This document shows, in pieces, positions 1 to 8,298 of a stretch of 64,000 nucleotides of DNA. The stretch covers positions 1 through 64,000 of the forward strand of contig NZ_ALAB01000010.1 of NCBI RefSeq assembly GCF_000280055.1, in the 5' to 3' direction. The notes under the pieces were generated by a model, which was not told the origin of the DNA, made no database searches, and saw only the letters and a list, made by a program, of their open reading frames with translations. Every line of letters starts with the position of its first letter. Position 1 is the first letter of the stretch. The position numbers were made by a program, and so were the translations under genes. Origin of the DNA: Alishewanella aestuarii B11. GTDB taxonomy: Bacteria > Pseudomonadota > Gammaproteobacteria > Enterobacterales > Alteromonadaceae.

Positions 1-409
1 TTGTAGACAAGATGAGCCTGAAATTACTGCTGAACTTCAGGCCTACGGGGTGTAAGAGTGCTAACAAGGCAATCAAAAAGAAATTTGCTGCGGTGCTGCC
101 CACGCGGTTTATCGCAACGTTAACGACCGCTTTTCGCTCATTCTCGCCAGTAGATCTCGGCTGCCTGGCGGCTAAGTGCCATTTTCGGTCGTTGGTGTTT
201 GGTAGTTTGGATGGCAGCTTTTTAGGTAAAGCGGGCTTTGGGTGGTAAAGCAATTCGGATCCGCTTCGGACAATTTTGGGGTATGTAAAGCTGGTATAAA
301 AGGCAGAATTAGCTAAGTGAAATGCGGGATTATGGTTGGCTTGATAACTTGAGATTACTTTTTTTATCTGTATAAATAATATGTAGACACTATCAAGGAA
401 ATACATCCA
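1..409. other. Non-coding stretch at left edge
   Basis: I see no credible gene here. A 78-codon open frame at 12-248 has no ribosome binding site and runs through the dispersed repeat at 134-180. An 8-bp inverted repeat (AACGACCG at 122-129, CGGTCGTT at 186-193) brackets that repeat. The stretch looks like intergenic island debris. Confidence 0.5.
134..180 (+). repeat. 47-bp dispersed repeat, copy 1
   Basis: This block matches 2251-2297 at 41 of 47 positions, in the same orientation and without gaps. The two copies bracket the two-gene segment 410-2188. The family of the repeat is not recognised. Confidence 0.7.
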
Positions 410-1006
410 ATGCGAAAGTCATGGCTAGAAATGCAAACAGATGAAGAAGTATGGAATAAAGCGCATCAGTTTGCTACAGAAAGTCGCAATGCCATTCATA
501 ATGGTATTGGAGAGTTCTGGGCTGACACCATTAAAAAGTATCACGATGACCCAGACAAGCGCCTTACAATAGCTCTCGATAACCTACCCTTACCGGGCGC
601 TTTTCGCGAGGCAAAGATTGCTCTCAGAGCCACGATACGTAGTAAACGGAAGTCAAAGCAAGACTACGCCGACGAACTAGAACTAATTTATCGGTTAGCC
701 GTAATTGAATCATTTAGTATCCCTTACAGTAAACGTTTAAAAATGCCCGGTTATAATGTCATTGAGCATACACCGGGAGGAAAATTAAATTCTCTCCCGT
801 TTAACTACCAGAACACTGGATATAACAAACTAGATCTCACTAAAACAGACATCAAGTGGATTGTAGAGCAATGGGGTGAACCCAAGCGACACTCAACACT
901 TCACAAGGATTATCATGACCTTTGGGTGGAGCAGGAAGATAAATTCTCTTCTAACTTTGATCGAAAGCTAAAAGAGCTTTCAGTGTTGGCAGGGTTTGCC
1001 AAATAG
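410..1006 (+). CDS. Hypothetical protein, 198 aa
   Basis: I do not recognise a family for this soluble, charged protein. It has no signal peptide or membrane segment. The N-terminal part is helix-like and acidic; the middle (about residues 85-105) is basic with a run of Arg/Lys/Ser; the C-terminal part is rich in Lys, His, Trp and Asp. The start is ATG at 410 with an AAGGAAA ribosome binding site 9 bases upstream. It lies 54 bases before the DUF4238 gene on the same strand, so the two are probably co-transcribed. Both sit between two direct repeats in A+T-rich island DNA, which suggests recent acquisition. An accessory or defence role is possible, but nothing in the sequence proves it. Confidence 0.7.
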   Translation: MRKSWLEMQTDEEVWNKAHQFATESRNAIHNGIGEFWADTIKKYHDDPDKRLTIALDNLPLPGAFREAKIALRATIRSKRKSKQDYADELELIYRLAVIESFSIPYSKRLKMPGYNVIEHTPGGKLNSLPFNYQNTGYNKLDLTKTDIKWIVEQWGEPKRHSTLHKDYHDLWVEQEDKFSSNFDRKLKELSVLAGFAK

Positions 1007-1060
1007 CTTTTTAAAAAGAGTACACCTTCTTAGAAGCATTGCCTTTAATGGATAAAAAGT

Positions 1061-2188
1061 ATGGCAAAAAAACGTGATCAGCACATCGTGCCGAGGTGCT
1101 ACCTAAAACACTTCGTAGATAGCTCTTCCTCTGTAAATAACAAAAAATATGAAGCTGGTGTATACGTAAACACTTCTGCTCTTGATAGAGCTTGGAAAAT
1201 GAAAGGACTAAGAAACAATATCTTTACTAAAACTAGATTTTATAACTTAAAATCTGATGATCCTGATAAGCCCTTAGTCGAAGAACATCTTGCCAAAATA
1301 GAAAGCTTTTACAGTAAGGGGATTACAAAACTACTTAATGGAGAGTTTTCAAATGAGATTCTTTCGATATTCACACTTTTTGTAGTTACTCAATTTTTTA
1401 GAACCGAGAAAGTCCTTAAAACCCACCAAAAATCATGGGATAGAGTGGCATTGTATGCAGACATGTTTGAAGGAGGGAATAGCAACAGAAATATTTATGA
1501 TGAAATATCAAAACAGCAGATTTTGTATTTAGCTACACCTGAGGCTCTAAACCCAATTCATAGAAAATCTGGGATAATTATTAACTGCACTCAAATCCCC
1601 TTTCTTACATCTGACAAGCCCGTAATAAAGGAGTTTTTTAATCAAGAAGACATATCGAGAATTTTTCACCCATTACAGCAAAAAAAATATATAGATGATC
1701 ATTTTGAATCACTTTTCTACTTTATGCCTTTAACTCCGTGGCTAGCATATGTATCTCATAGTAGTTTTGAAGGTGAAACGAAAGGATACGAATGTTCACA
1801 CGAAAGCGTAATTTCGCAGTTAAATAACATGATGCTATTAAATGCCAGTGAACATATATACTCCTCTATGGATAATCCCGTCACTAGCCTACCAGTCAAA
1901 ATTAAACAGGAAGGTAATCTTAACTTTCTTGCCAAGATTTTTACCGGTTCGAGAAGGCTAATTTTAACGGTGAAAAGTTATCATCGCGATAACTCACTAC
2001 TAACGTTGACTAGCGAAGATGTATGTGTGAGCGATGAACTTTTTGAAAAGCAGAAAGTGCATTCCGTTGAAGTGTTTGACACAAATTTTAGCAATATTAT
2101 TGGGGTTGTCCGTAGCAGAGACTGCACTGTCAAAGCCATCGATAAATTAAGTGGAAAGATTGTTTTTGAAACTAAACATGGCTTATAG
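1061..2188 (+). CDS. DUF4238 domain-containing protein
   Basis: The N-terminus carries the QHIVPRCYLKHF signature (residues 7-18) typical of DUF4238 proteins, followed by a 375-residue soluble chain, a normal length for that family. DUF4238 has no settled biochemical function that I can name. The family is scattered among bacteria and often sits in variable regions. There is no signal peptide or membrane helix. Start ATG at 1061; A+T content is higher than in the core genes of this window, consistent with transfer. It follows the 198-aa gene closely and is followed at 2251 by the second copy of a 47-bp repeat. The family assignment is fairly sure; a role in defence or DNA processing would be speculation. 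Confidence 0.75.
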   Translation: MAKKRDQHIVPRCYLKHFVDSSSSVNNKKYEAGVYVNTSALDRAWKMKGLRNNIFTKTRFYNLKSDDPDKPLVEEHLAKIESFYSKGITKLLNGEFSNEILSIFTLFVVTQFFRTEKVLKTHQKSWDRVALYADMFEGGNSNRNIYDEISKQQILYLATPEALNPIHRKSGIIINCTQIPFLTSDKPVIKEFFNQEDISRIFHPLQQKKYIDDHFESLFYFMPLTPWLAYVSHSSFEGETKGYECSHESVISQLNNMMLLNASEHIYSSMDNPVTSLPVKIKQEGNLNFLAKIFTGSRRLILTVKSYHRDNSLLTLTSEDVCVSDELFEKQKVHSVEVFDTNFSNIIGVVRSRDCTVKAIDKLSGKIVFETKHGL

Positions 2189-2250
2189 CTGGGATGTCCG
2201 CTGTTTGTCTGTAGCGGACTATTCCGAGCTAACTATCAGATATCCGCAAA

Positions 2251-2297
2251 TCGCTCATTCCCGACAGTAGACCTCGGTTGCCAGGCAGCTAAGTGCC
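2251..2297 (+). repeat. 47-bp dispersed repeat, copy 2
   Basis: Second copy of the block at 134-180, 41 of 47 identical, same orientation. It starts 62 bases after the DUF4238 stop codon and closes the two-gene segment. Confidence 0.7.
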
Positions 2298-2443
2298 AAA
2301 AGCAGACGTTTGTTGTGTTCGATTTTATGTTGTATTGGTTGATTTCTCATCTGTTACACCACATATCGGTTATTTTGAACTGGTATTTATTTTCTTAGTG
2401 GCTCAAGTGAGTCTAACGTTTGAACGCAATTAAGGGCGACATT

Positions 2444-3202
2444 TTGAGCGACGAAAAGAAGCCTAGAAGCGAGATTATAACCTTTGAAACTAAAGGTACG
2501 GTGTCTAAAATAACTGTTGTTTATGACTCGGTGCATGGAGTATTTCATTTTCCAGAAGCTGAACCAAAATCCCTTTTCTTGGAAAGAAGTTACCAAAGAA
2601 ACTCAGGAAAGCCTAAAGTGTTAACCTCTATGGCCGCGCGCAGTAACAACGCATCGTTTGATCCTGATAAATTTTTGCAAAATAATTACGACTACGCGAT
2701 TAGCATTGATACTAATACCAAACAATATAAGGGACATAAGATCAGTATATGTACGTGCTATCACGTCCCCAAAAGATTGAGTGCGTATGGTAGTGATATA
2801 CCGTTCTCTCATTTGGTGAGTTATGTAATTTTATCACCAATAGATGGAGTTAACCCGGAGCAGATAGGATGGTCTTTAGTTATCGAAAATAATATTCGAC
2901 CTGCCAAGAATCCTTCTAGAATAGCCGTGATTGTAGATAGCGAGAAAGACGCGTTGCCCAACTATAATCTTCGAGAAAAGCCATATTTTGCTGAATATTA
3001 TTTGCCTGACAATACAACAATGCATTATGCCTCGGATAAAGACAGAGATTCCTTGGCAGGTCAGATGTTGAAGATGTGTCACAATGCTGCGAATCAATTA
3101 CATAACTACATGTTAGTTAATGAACTTTCAATGCCATTGTTACAAAATGCTTGTGAATACCATAAAGGCTACTTTCGAGTGAGGGTAAGTCAATATAAAT
3201 AA
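2444..3202 (+). CDS. Hypothetical protein, about 252 aa
   Basis: I do not recognise this protein. It is soluble, with no signal peptide. The open frame begins after an in-frame stop at 2414, and no ATG occurs before residue about 70. The best start is TTG at 2444, which has a TAAGGG ribosome binding site at 2431-2436; the alternative TTG at 2420 has none. Two segments, about residues 85-105 (AISIDTNTKQYKGHKI) and about 155-175 (IAVIVDSEKDALPNY), alternate hydrophobic and acidic residues in a way that could suit an RNase H-like fold. That is only an impression. It is A+T-rich like its neighbours. The gene is followed by an ISAs1 insertion. Confidence 0.6.
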   Translation: MSDEKKPRSEIITFETKGTVSKITVVYDSVHGVFHFPEAEPKSLFLERSYQRNSGKPKVLTSMAARSNNASFDPDKFLQNNYDYAISIDTNTKQYKGHKISICTCYHVPKRLSAYGSDIPFSHLVSYVILSPIDGVNPEQIGWSLVIENNIRPAKNPSRIAVIVDSEKDALPNYNLREKPYFAEYYLPDNTTMHYASDKDRDSLAGQMLKMCHNAANQLHNYMLVNELSMPLLQNACEYHKGYFRVRVSQYK

Positions 3203-3358
3203 CATCTACTAGCTCACAAAAGCGCATAGCTGAATGCTTTTAGTTGTTGAGCCTGAATTTAAACGTTGTGGTGCGAAATAATTGCAACGAGTGGTAAGGT
3301 CGGCCACAAAACTAGTCATAAATGTGGATGATCTTATACAGCTAAGGTTAAAATATAA

Positions 3359-3368
3359 TGTTTTAGCC
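3359..3368. repeat. Target-site duplication of ISAs1 element, left
   Basis: TGTTTTAGCC directly abuts the left inverted repeat and is repeated exactly at 4613-4622. A length of 10 bp fits the ISAs1 family. Confidence 0.9.
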
Positions 3369-4612
3369 CAGGGTAAGATTACGAGTGGTCATTTAATAAC
3401 CACGCTCATTCCAGCTTCAAGCACCGCATCCAGATAAGCCTCATTCATCAATGCCTGACGCTGCTTTCTTCTGATACTCATTTTTCGCTTCTCAGCGCGT
3501 AACATATTCAAACCAAAGTGTCGCATCGTGGCAAGATTAGTCGCTGCATTACCACGATATATCTGGCACGCATCCTCACCTAAACTCACATCCAGCACCC
3601 AGTGTAACTGGTTTTCGATACTCCAATGCTCGCGAACTGCGCTGGATAGCCGCTCGGCACTAAGCGCGGCTGAGCTGATAAAATAACGTTGTTCTAATAC
3701 TGCTCGCTTGTCCTTTTCCACCCGATAGGTGGTTGCCATGCCCAAGGTTGTCAGCGCAGGCCACGCAGCTTTGAGTTTTTCCGGTAATTCACTGGCATCA
3801 CATACCTGGAATTCTCGGTACTCCAAGCGCCCACGGTTCTTTTCCAGTGACTGCGCTGCAGTGTCTTTGTGCGCTTTACCCGCAAAGACTTGTTTTACTG
3901 CATCATGCAACTGCCCTTGGTTGCCTTTAACCGTCAACAGGTAGTCAGCTTCTTTATCTACTATCTGCTGCGCTATCTCTTTCTGGCATCCCATGGCATC
4001 CAAACTGACCAAGCATCCTTTAAGCTCCAGCAAGTTAAGTAGCTGAGGTATCGCCGTAATTTCGTTGCTCTTCTCGTCCGTTTTAACCTGGCCCATTACC
4101 ACGCCATTGGCACTGGCAAAAGCGCTAACCATATGAATAGAAGAGCAGCGGTCTTCGCGGTTGTAAGAGCTGCGCAACGTTTTGCCGTCAATCGCTACCA
4201 CCTGACCATCAGTAAGCTCTGTACAAGCCTGCATCCAACTGGCAAAGCAACGCTGTAAAGCTTCGCTGTCCAGCAATGACATCACCCGTGCGATAGTGTC
4301 GTGTACCGGCAAGCCCAGTTTGAAAAAACCATGTTCTTGCAACCAGTCAAAGCGGTTTTCACCGAAATCTTCAATATCTTCCCAGCCCTCACAGCCTGCG
4401 ATAACGGCACACAGCGTTAAAAATACCACGTCAAACAAGGGGTAAACGACCTTAGATGCTTGCCTTGGGTCTTCTAATTCTGAAAAGTGCTCTGCAAAAA
4501 TATCGATGTTCATAAACTGGCTCCGCGTAAAAGCCAGTATCTGATCACAACGGAAGATCGCGGTCAATCAGTTATGTTAAAGTGCGCGTTAAATGTTCGT
4601 GATCTTGCCCTG
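3369..4612 (-). mobile_element. Complete ISAs1-family insertion sequence (1,244 bp)
   Basis: The ends are a 16-bp imperfect inverted repeat: CAGGGTAAGATTACGA at 3369-3384 and TCGTGATCTTGCCCTG at 4597-4612, 14 of 16 matching. Perfect 10-bp direct repeats flank it. The single transposase gene fills nearly the whole element and is intact. Intact ends, matching duplications and a full-length gene point to a fairly recent insertion. It landed just 5 bases beyond the 3' end of the lipoprotein gene at 4628-5299, so no neighbour is broken. Confidence 0.93.
3389..4513 (-). CDS. ISAs1-family DDE transposase
   Basis: This is the transposase of the element at 3369-4612, of the H-repeat-associated/ISAs1 type. 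It catalyses cut-and-paste movement of its own element. An N-terminal helical DDE-associated region (about residues 1-95) is followed by the DDE core: Asp in VVAIDGKTLRS, Asp in VSLDAMGCQ and Glu in IENQLHWVLDVS. The usual start is the internal ATG at 4513 (MNIDIFAEHF), giving 374 residues, a normal length; the open frame extends 18 codons further upstream to 4567, but this extension is not typical. No frameshift or stop interrupts it, so it is probably functional. Confidence 0.92.
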   Translation of the reverse strand: MNIDIFAEHFSELEDPRQASKVVYPLFDVVFLTLCAVIAGCEGWEDIEDFGENRFDWLQEHGFFKLGLPVHDTIARVMSLLDSEALQRCFASWMQACTELTDGQVVAIDGKTLRSSYNREDRCSSIHMVSAFASANGVVMGQVKTDEKSNEITAIPQLLNLLELKGCLVSLDAMGCQKEIAQQIVDKEADYLLTVKGNQGQLHDAVKQVFAGKAHKDTAAQSLEKNRGRLEYREFQVCDASELPEKLKAAWPALTTLGMATTYRVEKDKRAVLEQRYFISSAALSAERLSSAVREHWSIENQLHWVLDVSLGEDACQIYRGNAATNLATMRHFGLNMLRAEKRKMSIRRKQRQALMNEAYLDAVLEAGMSVVIK

Positions 4613-4622
4613 TGTTTTAGCC
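4613..4622. repeat. Target-site duplication of ISAs1 element, right
   Basis: TGTTTTAGCC, identical to 3359-3368, abuts the right inverted repeat of the element. Confidence 0.9.
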
Positions 4623-4627
4623 CTCGA

Positions 4628-5299
4628 TCAGCGTTCACTAAAATGCTTCAAAACTTTGTAAGTGATTTCCGTATTTGTTGCACTGATTACTTCCAAACGA
4701 GCTCCAGCATAACCTATGATGTTACTTTCGTTTAGGTCATATTCGACATCGGTACTAAAAGCAGCTCTAGCCATATCATTGCTAAATTCGCGGTAGCTGA
4801 TTTTTAGTTTATTACCGACTTTTCCGCTGTATAAAAGTGTTCGCCTGAAACTATCATTTGTGAAAACGGTTTCTTTTGAGCGTGTGAAGTTTACTTTCCC
4901 GCAAACTGTTATGTCGGCAGGCCTATTAACGCAGAATTCGCCTGTATTTTTCTTAATTTGAACTGTAGCGTGAGGTTGAGGTGTGACCGCTATTAGTCCA
5001 GCATGAATAACATATCCGGCAAGTAGGTCTTGAACGAAGAACTCGGATTTTTCATCTTCGCCAATTTTAGATAGCTTTCCCTTTTTAATATCATAAGCAG
5101 AAATTTCTGCCTCTTCAGTCACTTCAATTATATCTCTTTTAACAACTCGGCCCTGATCCATTAAGGGTTCACCTAATCCTACCGACACAACAGTTTCTGG
5201 TTCTGGTATCGAGAAGCGGCTAGACTCAGGAGTGTAGTTATATTTTACAGTGCTACAAGAAGTTAAGGTTAAACAAAATAGTAGACCGATGTATTTCAT
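4628..5299 (-). CDS. Putative lipoprotein, 223 aa
   Basis: The N-terminus (MKYIGLLFCLTLTSC) is a lipoprotein signal peptide with a lipobox ending at Cys15, so the mature protein should be anchored in a membrane, probably the outer one. The rest is predicted to be mostly beta strand and contains two Cys (near residues 123 and 132, in FCVNRP and ITVCGK) that could form a disulphide. I do not recognise a family. Start ATG at 5299, with a possible AAGGAATT ribosome binding site just upstream. The gene is monocistronic between an ISAs1 element and umuC, which is on the same strand but 279 bases further upstream. Confidence 0.75.
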   Translation of the reverse strand: MKYIGLLFCLTLTSCSTVKYNYTPESSRFSIPEPETVVSVGLGEPLMDQGRVVKRDIIEVTEEAEISAYDIKKGKLSKIGEDEKSEFFVQDLLAGYVIHAGLIAVTPQPHATVQIKKNTGEFCVNRPADITVCGKVNFTRSKETVFTNDSFRRTLLYSGKVGNKLKISYREFSNDMARAAFSTDVEYDLNESNIIGYAGARLEVISATNTEITYKVLKHFSER

Positions 5300-5578
5300 C
5301 GTAATTCCTTTTAAAACATGTTGCCAATTTCGTGTATGTGGTTTTTAACCTGAATGACCCAAAATTTGGAACGAGATAGGTTAGTCTAGAAGAATTTCTG
5401 ATCAATTGCATTTTATTTACCATCTGATTGCAGCAACTGCTTACCACCAGCAGCAAATCTATGTCTCCAATGGTGGTAAAGGACTTACCAGAGAATAGTT
5501 ATCCTCAGTTCGTAGCTCTGGGCAAAATCTAGGGCTGATCCTGCTGTGTGCGTTATGTCCGCTTTTCGCTCAAAGCGG

Positions 5579-6859
5579 CTATTTAGCTTTCGGTAAATCC
5601 ACCCAACTGGTCGTGTACAGCGGTGATAGCATACCGCGTTTCATTGACCAGTCTTGCTTTATACCTTGGCTAGCAAACCAGATCTTGCCTTTGCCACTGC
5701 CGTTTAGTTTATCGATTACAGTCATCAGCGCTTTGCTTTGATAGCTTGGCGGTTCAGGTTCAAACAGGCAGCCTTGATGCACACCTTCATCATAAAAATC
5801 TGACAGCATCACTCCGGCCTTGGCGTAGCGATATCCGTCACGCCAGATCTTATCAAGTAGGTTGATTGCAAGACTGATGAAATCACGAGTGTCAGCGCTT
5901 GGCGTTACAAGCGAGGTACTTATACTATTTGAATAGTACGGGTCACGTTCTTTATCGCTAAATGGGCTGGTTCGTAGAAAAACACTCAATTGCTTGGCTA
6001 CTTGTTGCTCTTTACGCAATTTTTGGCAAGCACGACTAACATACTCACTTATGGCCTCCTGCATCTGCTGTTTGCAGGTGATCCTTTCACCGAATGAGCG
6101 AGAACTCACAATCTCTTTTTTGGTTGGTGCTACCTGTTCCAGCTCCAGGCACGACTCGCCATTGAGCTCCTGCACAATACGCGATACCACTATAGAAAAT
6201 TGCTGGCGCATAAAAGCAGGTTCTGCATCAGCTAGGTCAAGAGCAGTATTGATCCCGAGTTTGTTAAGTTTTGCCGTTAATTTGCCACCAATTCCCCATA
6301 CTTCACTAACAGGCAGCAAGCTCATTAACTTGCGTTGTCGTTCTTTATTTGTCAGATCAACAACACCGCCTGCTTTAGTCCATTTCTTAGCTGCATGATT
6401 TGCTAACTTAGCCAGTGTTTTAGTCGGTGCGATGCCAACACATACGGTAATGCCGAGCCACTTTTGGATTTTACTGCGTACTTGCTGACCAAATTGAGTT
6501 AGGTCAAGACAATGACTCACGCCCGTTAGATCAAGAAATGCTTCATCAATAGAGTAAACTTCAACAGCTGGCGCGAGTTGCTCTAGTGTTGTCATCACTC
6601 GCGCTGATAAATCAGCATACAGTGCGTAGTTAGAGGAGAAAGCCAGCAACTTACCGTTCTCTATGAGCTCACGTATCTGAAAAGCGGGGACACCCATTTT
6701 AATGCCGAGTGCTTTAGCTTCTTTTGAACGCGCTACAACACAGCCATCATTATTCGATAGCACTACAACAGCAGCATCTTTAATGTCCGGTCGGAATAGC
6801 TTCTCGCAGCTGGCGTAAAAGTTATTGCAGTCAACAAGAGCGAAAGTTTTCGTTGTCAT
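5579..6859 (-). CDS. umuC: UmuC, Y-family DNA polymerase V catalytic subunit
   Basis: This is the error-prone translesion polymerase that works with UmuD' after DNA damage. The palm begins with FALVDCNNFYASCE (catalytic Asp10) and includes VYSIDEAFLDL with the Asp-Glu pair around residue 103. A helix-hairpin-helix/little-finger region follows, and the C-terminal UmuC-specific tail is present. The length of 426 residues is close to E. coli UmuC (422). The start ATG at 6859 overlaps the umuD stop by 4 bases, so the two are translationally coupled. The operon sits inside the tRNA-linked island; mobile umuDC copies of this kind are common on plasmids and islands. Confidence 0.95.
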   Translation of the reverse strand: MTTKTFALVDCNNFYASCEKLFRPDIKDAAVVVLSNNDGCVVARSKEAKALGIKMGVPAFQIRELIENGKLLAFSSNYALYADLSARVMTTLEQLAPAVEVYSIDEAFLDLTGVSHCLDLTQFGQQVRSKIQKWLGITVCVGIAPTKTLAKLANHAAKKWTKAGGVVDLTNKERQRKLMSLLPVSEVWGIGGKLTAKLNKLGINTALDLADAEPAFMRQQFSIVVSRIVQELNGESCLELEQVAPTKKEIVSSRSFGERITCKQQMQEAISEYVSRACQKLRKEQQVAKQLSVFLRTSPFSDKERDPYYSNSISTSLVTPSADTRDFISLAINLLDKIWRDGYRYAKAGVMLSDFYDEGVHQGCLFEPEPPSYQSKALMTVIDKLNGSGKGKIWFASQGIKQDWSMKRGMLSPLYTTSWVDLPKAK

Positions 6860-7287
6860 GGCCTTCGTATTTTTCGTACCACGTTAGTCACCACACCAAA
6901 AATTTCTAACTCGTTATCTGAGGTAATCTCAATCGCTTGATACTTCGGGTTGTGTGGTAACAATCTGATAGTCGGTTTTAAGCATAATTCTTTAACTGTG
7001 AACTCATTGCTCAGTGCAGCGACGACAATATCTCCATGTTTAGCCTCAAGGGCACGATCCACTACCAGAATATCACTGTCATATATACCGGCGTTCTGCA
7101 TCGAATCGCCACTAACCTTAACGAAAAACGTAGCCGCAGGATGCCTAACACAAAGCTCGTTTAGGTCTAGCGTTTTCTCAACGTAATCTTGTGCTGGAGA
7201 AGGGAACCCAGCTGACACCCGATTGTTGAAAAGTGGCAGCAGAATAGCATTGCATAACGATGCTTGACCGAGTACTTCAACTGTCAT
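6856..7287 (-). CDS. umuD: UmuD, self-cleaving subunit of DNA polymerase V
   Basis: LexA-like peptidase S24 protein whose RecA-stimulated cleavage yields UmuD', the partner of UmuC. Counting from ATG 7287 (143 residues), the cleavage site is Ala26-Gly27 in SAGFPSP, and the Ser62 (GDSMQNAG) and Lys99 (FTVKEL) dyad is intact. I chose the start at 7287 because a GAGGTG ribosome binding site lies just upstream and because the longer frame, starting at 7302, would begin inside the LexA operator. The gene is first in the umuDC operon and is controlled by the SOS box at 7301-7320. Confidence 0.94.
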   Translation of the reverse strand: MTVEVLGQASLCNAILLPLFNNRVSAGFPSPAQDYVEKTLDLNELCVRHPAATFFVKVSGDSMQNAGIYDSDILVVDRALEAKHGDIVVAALSNEFTVKELCLKPTIRLLPHNPKYQAIEITSDNELEIFGVVTNVVRKIRRP

Positions 7288-7300
7288 ATCACACCTCGTC

Positions 7301-7320
7301 ATATGTATATATATACAGTA
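7301..7320 (-). promoter_or_regulatory. LexA (SOS) box of umuDC
   Basis: On the minus strand the sequence reads TACTGTATATATATACATAT, matching the gammaproteobacterial LexA consensus CTGT-N8-ACAG at all but one conserved position and with the preferred alternating TA core. It lies 13 bases upstream of the umuD start codon. Confidence 0.93.
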
Positions 7321-7432
7321 TATAGCCGATAAAACAAAAGCGGTAGTGTAAGTGTTATTTGGATTATCGTTTGAAAAGTAGGTTAGATTTATCTACATTT
7401 ATGTAACGTAAAATTTAAGGTGGGTTCTTAGT

Positions 7433-7666
7433 ATGGAAACGTTAGAGGTTAATGAAGCGCAATTTAGGCAGCAGCTGTGGAGATGGAAATCTGTCGGTCG
7501 AACTCTCTTCAACCTTCCGAAAATTGAAATACGAAATCACAAACTTAGAATTTCTGTTGTTAGCGTCGACAATATAGCGTGCTACACACTTAAGAAATCG
7601 TTTGATAGTTATCAGCAGTTACTGAACTGGTATGGGAGTTTGCTCGATGAATTGGAGCCGTGTTAG
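7433..7666 (+). CDS. Small hypothetical protein, 77 aa
   Basis: A short soluble protein with several Trp and Arg residues in the N-terminal half (FRQQLWRWKSVGR) and an alternating hydrophobic pattern in the middle that suggests a small alpha/beta fold. I recognise no family. ATG at 7433 has an AAGGTGGG sequence upstream as a possible ribosome binding site. It is transcribed divergently from umuD and its last 4 bases overlap the 3' end of the HAD gene on the other strand. It could be an SOS-linked accessory gene, since the divergent promoter region of about 110 bases also carries the LexA box, but that is inference. Confidence 0.5.
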   Translation: METLEVNEAQFRQQLWRWKSVGRTLFNLPKIEIRNHKLRISVVSVDNIACYTLKKSFDSYQQLLNWYGSLLDELEPC

Positions 7667-8142
7667 CTTCCAGTAGCCATTCGGTGTAACAACGCAACGA
7701 AATGGCGTTTAACACTAGCCCAGTTAGGAAATTCAGCACTCCCATAGTGAATCAGTTGCCCTTGAAAATCCTCCTGACCAAATCCTGCAGTTTTATCGTC
7801 AATCAAATAGTCGCCCCTGGAAAGACCTTTGTGAGCGCTGATAATCAGCCGGTGGCAATGTTCAAATCCAAAATGGCGCTCAACCCAGAGCCGTTTTTCG
7901 GTATAGCAGAGCGGGTTATGTACTGACGGCGCGGTTAGCAGCAACACCAAAAACTCAGGTTGCTCAAACAACCAACTAGCAGTCTCGATCGCATACTCAT
8001 AGGGTGGTAGATTCAGAAAAAATCCCTCCTGACTCTGAGGATAGAGAATATCTGGCCTCAAGCTCCTAGCCGCATCGTAACTACTTTTGTAATCGCACAG
8101 TGTATCGTCTAAATCAATGTAAATTATGTGTTTCACTTTCAA
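7663..8142 (-). CDS. HAD-superfamily 5'-nucleotidase-like phosphatase
   Basis: The protein begins with HAD motif I (YIDLDDTLCDY, Asp10 nucleophile and Asp12 acid/base), has a Thr in LLLLTAPS as motif II, a Lys in SAHKGLSRGD as motif III candidate and DYLIDDK as motif IV. At 159 residues it matches the short 5'(3')-deoxyribonucleotidase (NT5C) type, cytoplasmic enzymes that dephosphorylate nucleoside monophosphates. The family call is firm; the substrate is inference. Start ATG at 8142. It stands alone on the minus strand and overlaps the small gene 7433-7666 tail to tail by 4 bases. In an island such an enzyme could affect nucleotide pools, but that is speculation. Confidence 0.8.
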   Translation of the reverse strand: MKVKHIIYIDLDDTLCDYKSSYDAARSLRPDILYPQSQEGFFLNLPPYEYAIETASWLFEQPEFLVLLLTAPSVHNPLCYTEKRLWVERHFGFEHCHRLIISAHKGLSRGDYLIDDKTAGFGQEDFQGQLIHYGSAEFPNWASVKRHFVALLHRMATGS

Positions 8143-8253
8143 TTTGCCCGAATTTCAGTTCACCTCAATCAGTTTAGCTAATTTAATCGACGTGAACCAC
8201 CGGAGGTAAGGTACTGTTATGGTGTGTATACGATGCATTTCACACTAATTCAA

Positions 8254-8272
8254 AGTTGGGCTATGCTCAACT
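8254..8272. promoter_or_regulatory. Palindrome upstream of AbrB-like gene, possible operator
   Basis: AGTTGGGCTATGCTCAACT is an inverted repeat with 7 of 8 arm pairs matching. It ends 26 bases before the ATG of the AbrB-like gene. DNA-binding proteins of this kind usually repress their own operon, so this could be the operator. Confidence 0.35.
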
Positions 8273-8298
8273 CTGCCGGGGCGTATTCGGGAGGACGC

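Noticed and set aside
51-200. Possible integron attC site (CTAACAAGGCAATCAA start)
   Set aside because: The start resembles some attC sites, but I could not find a matching GTTRRRY end or the paired inner boxes, and no integrase is in view.
12-248. 78-codon open frame at the left edge
   Set aside because: No ribosome binding site, low-complexity Ser/Phe/Ala composition, and it runs through a dispersed non-coding repeat.
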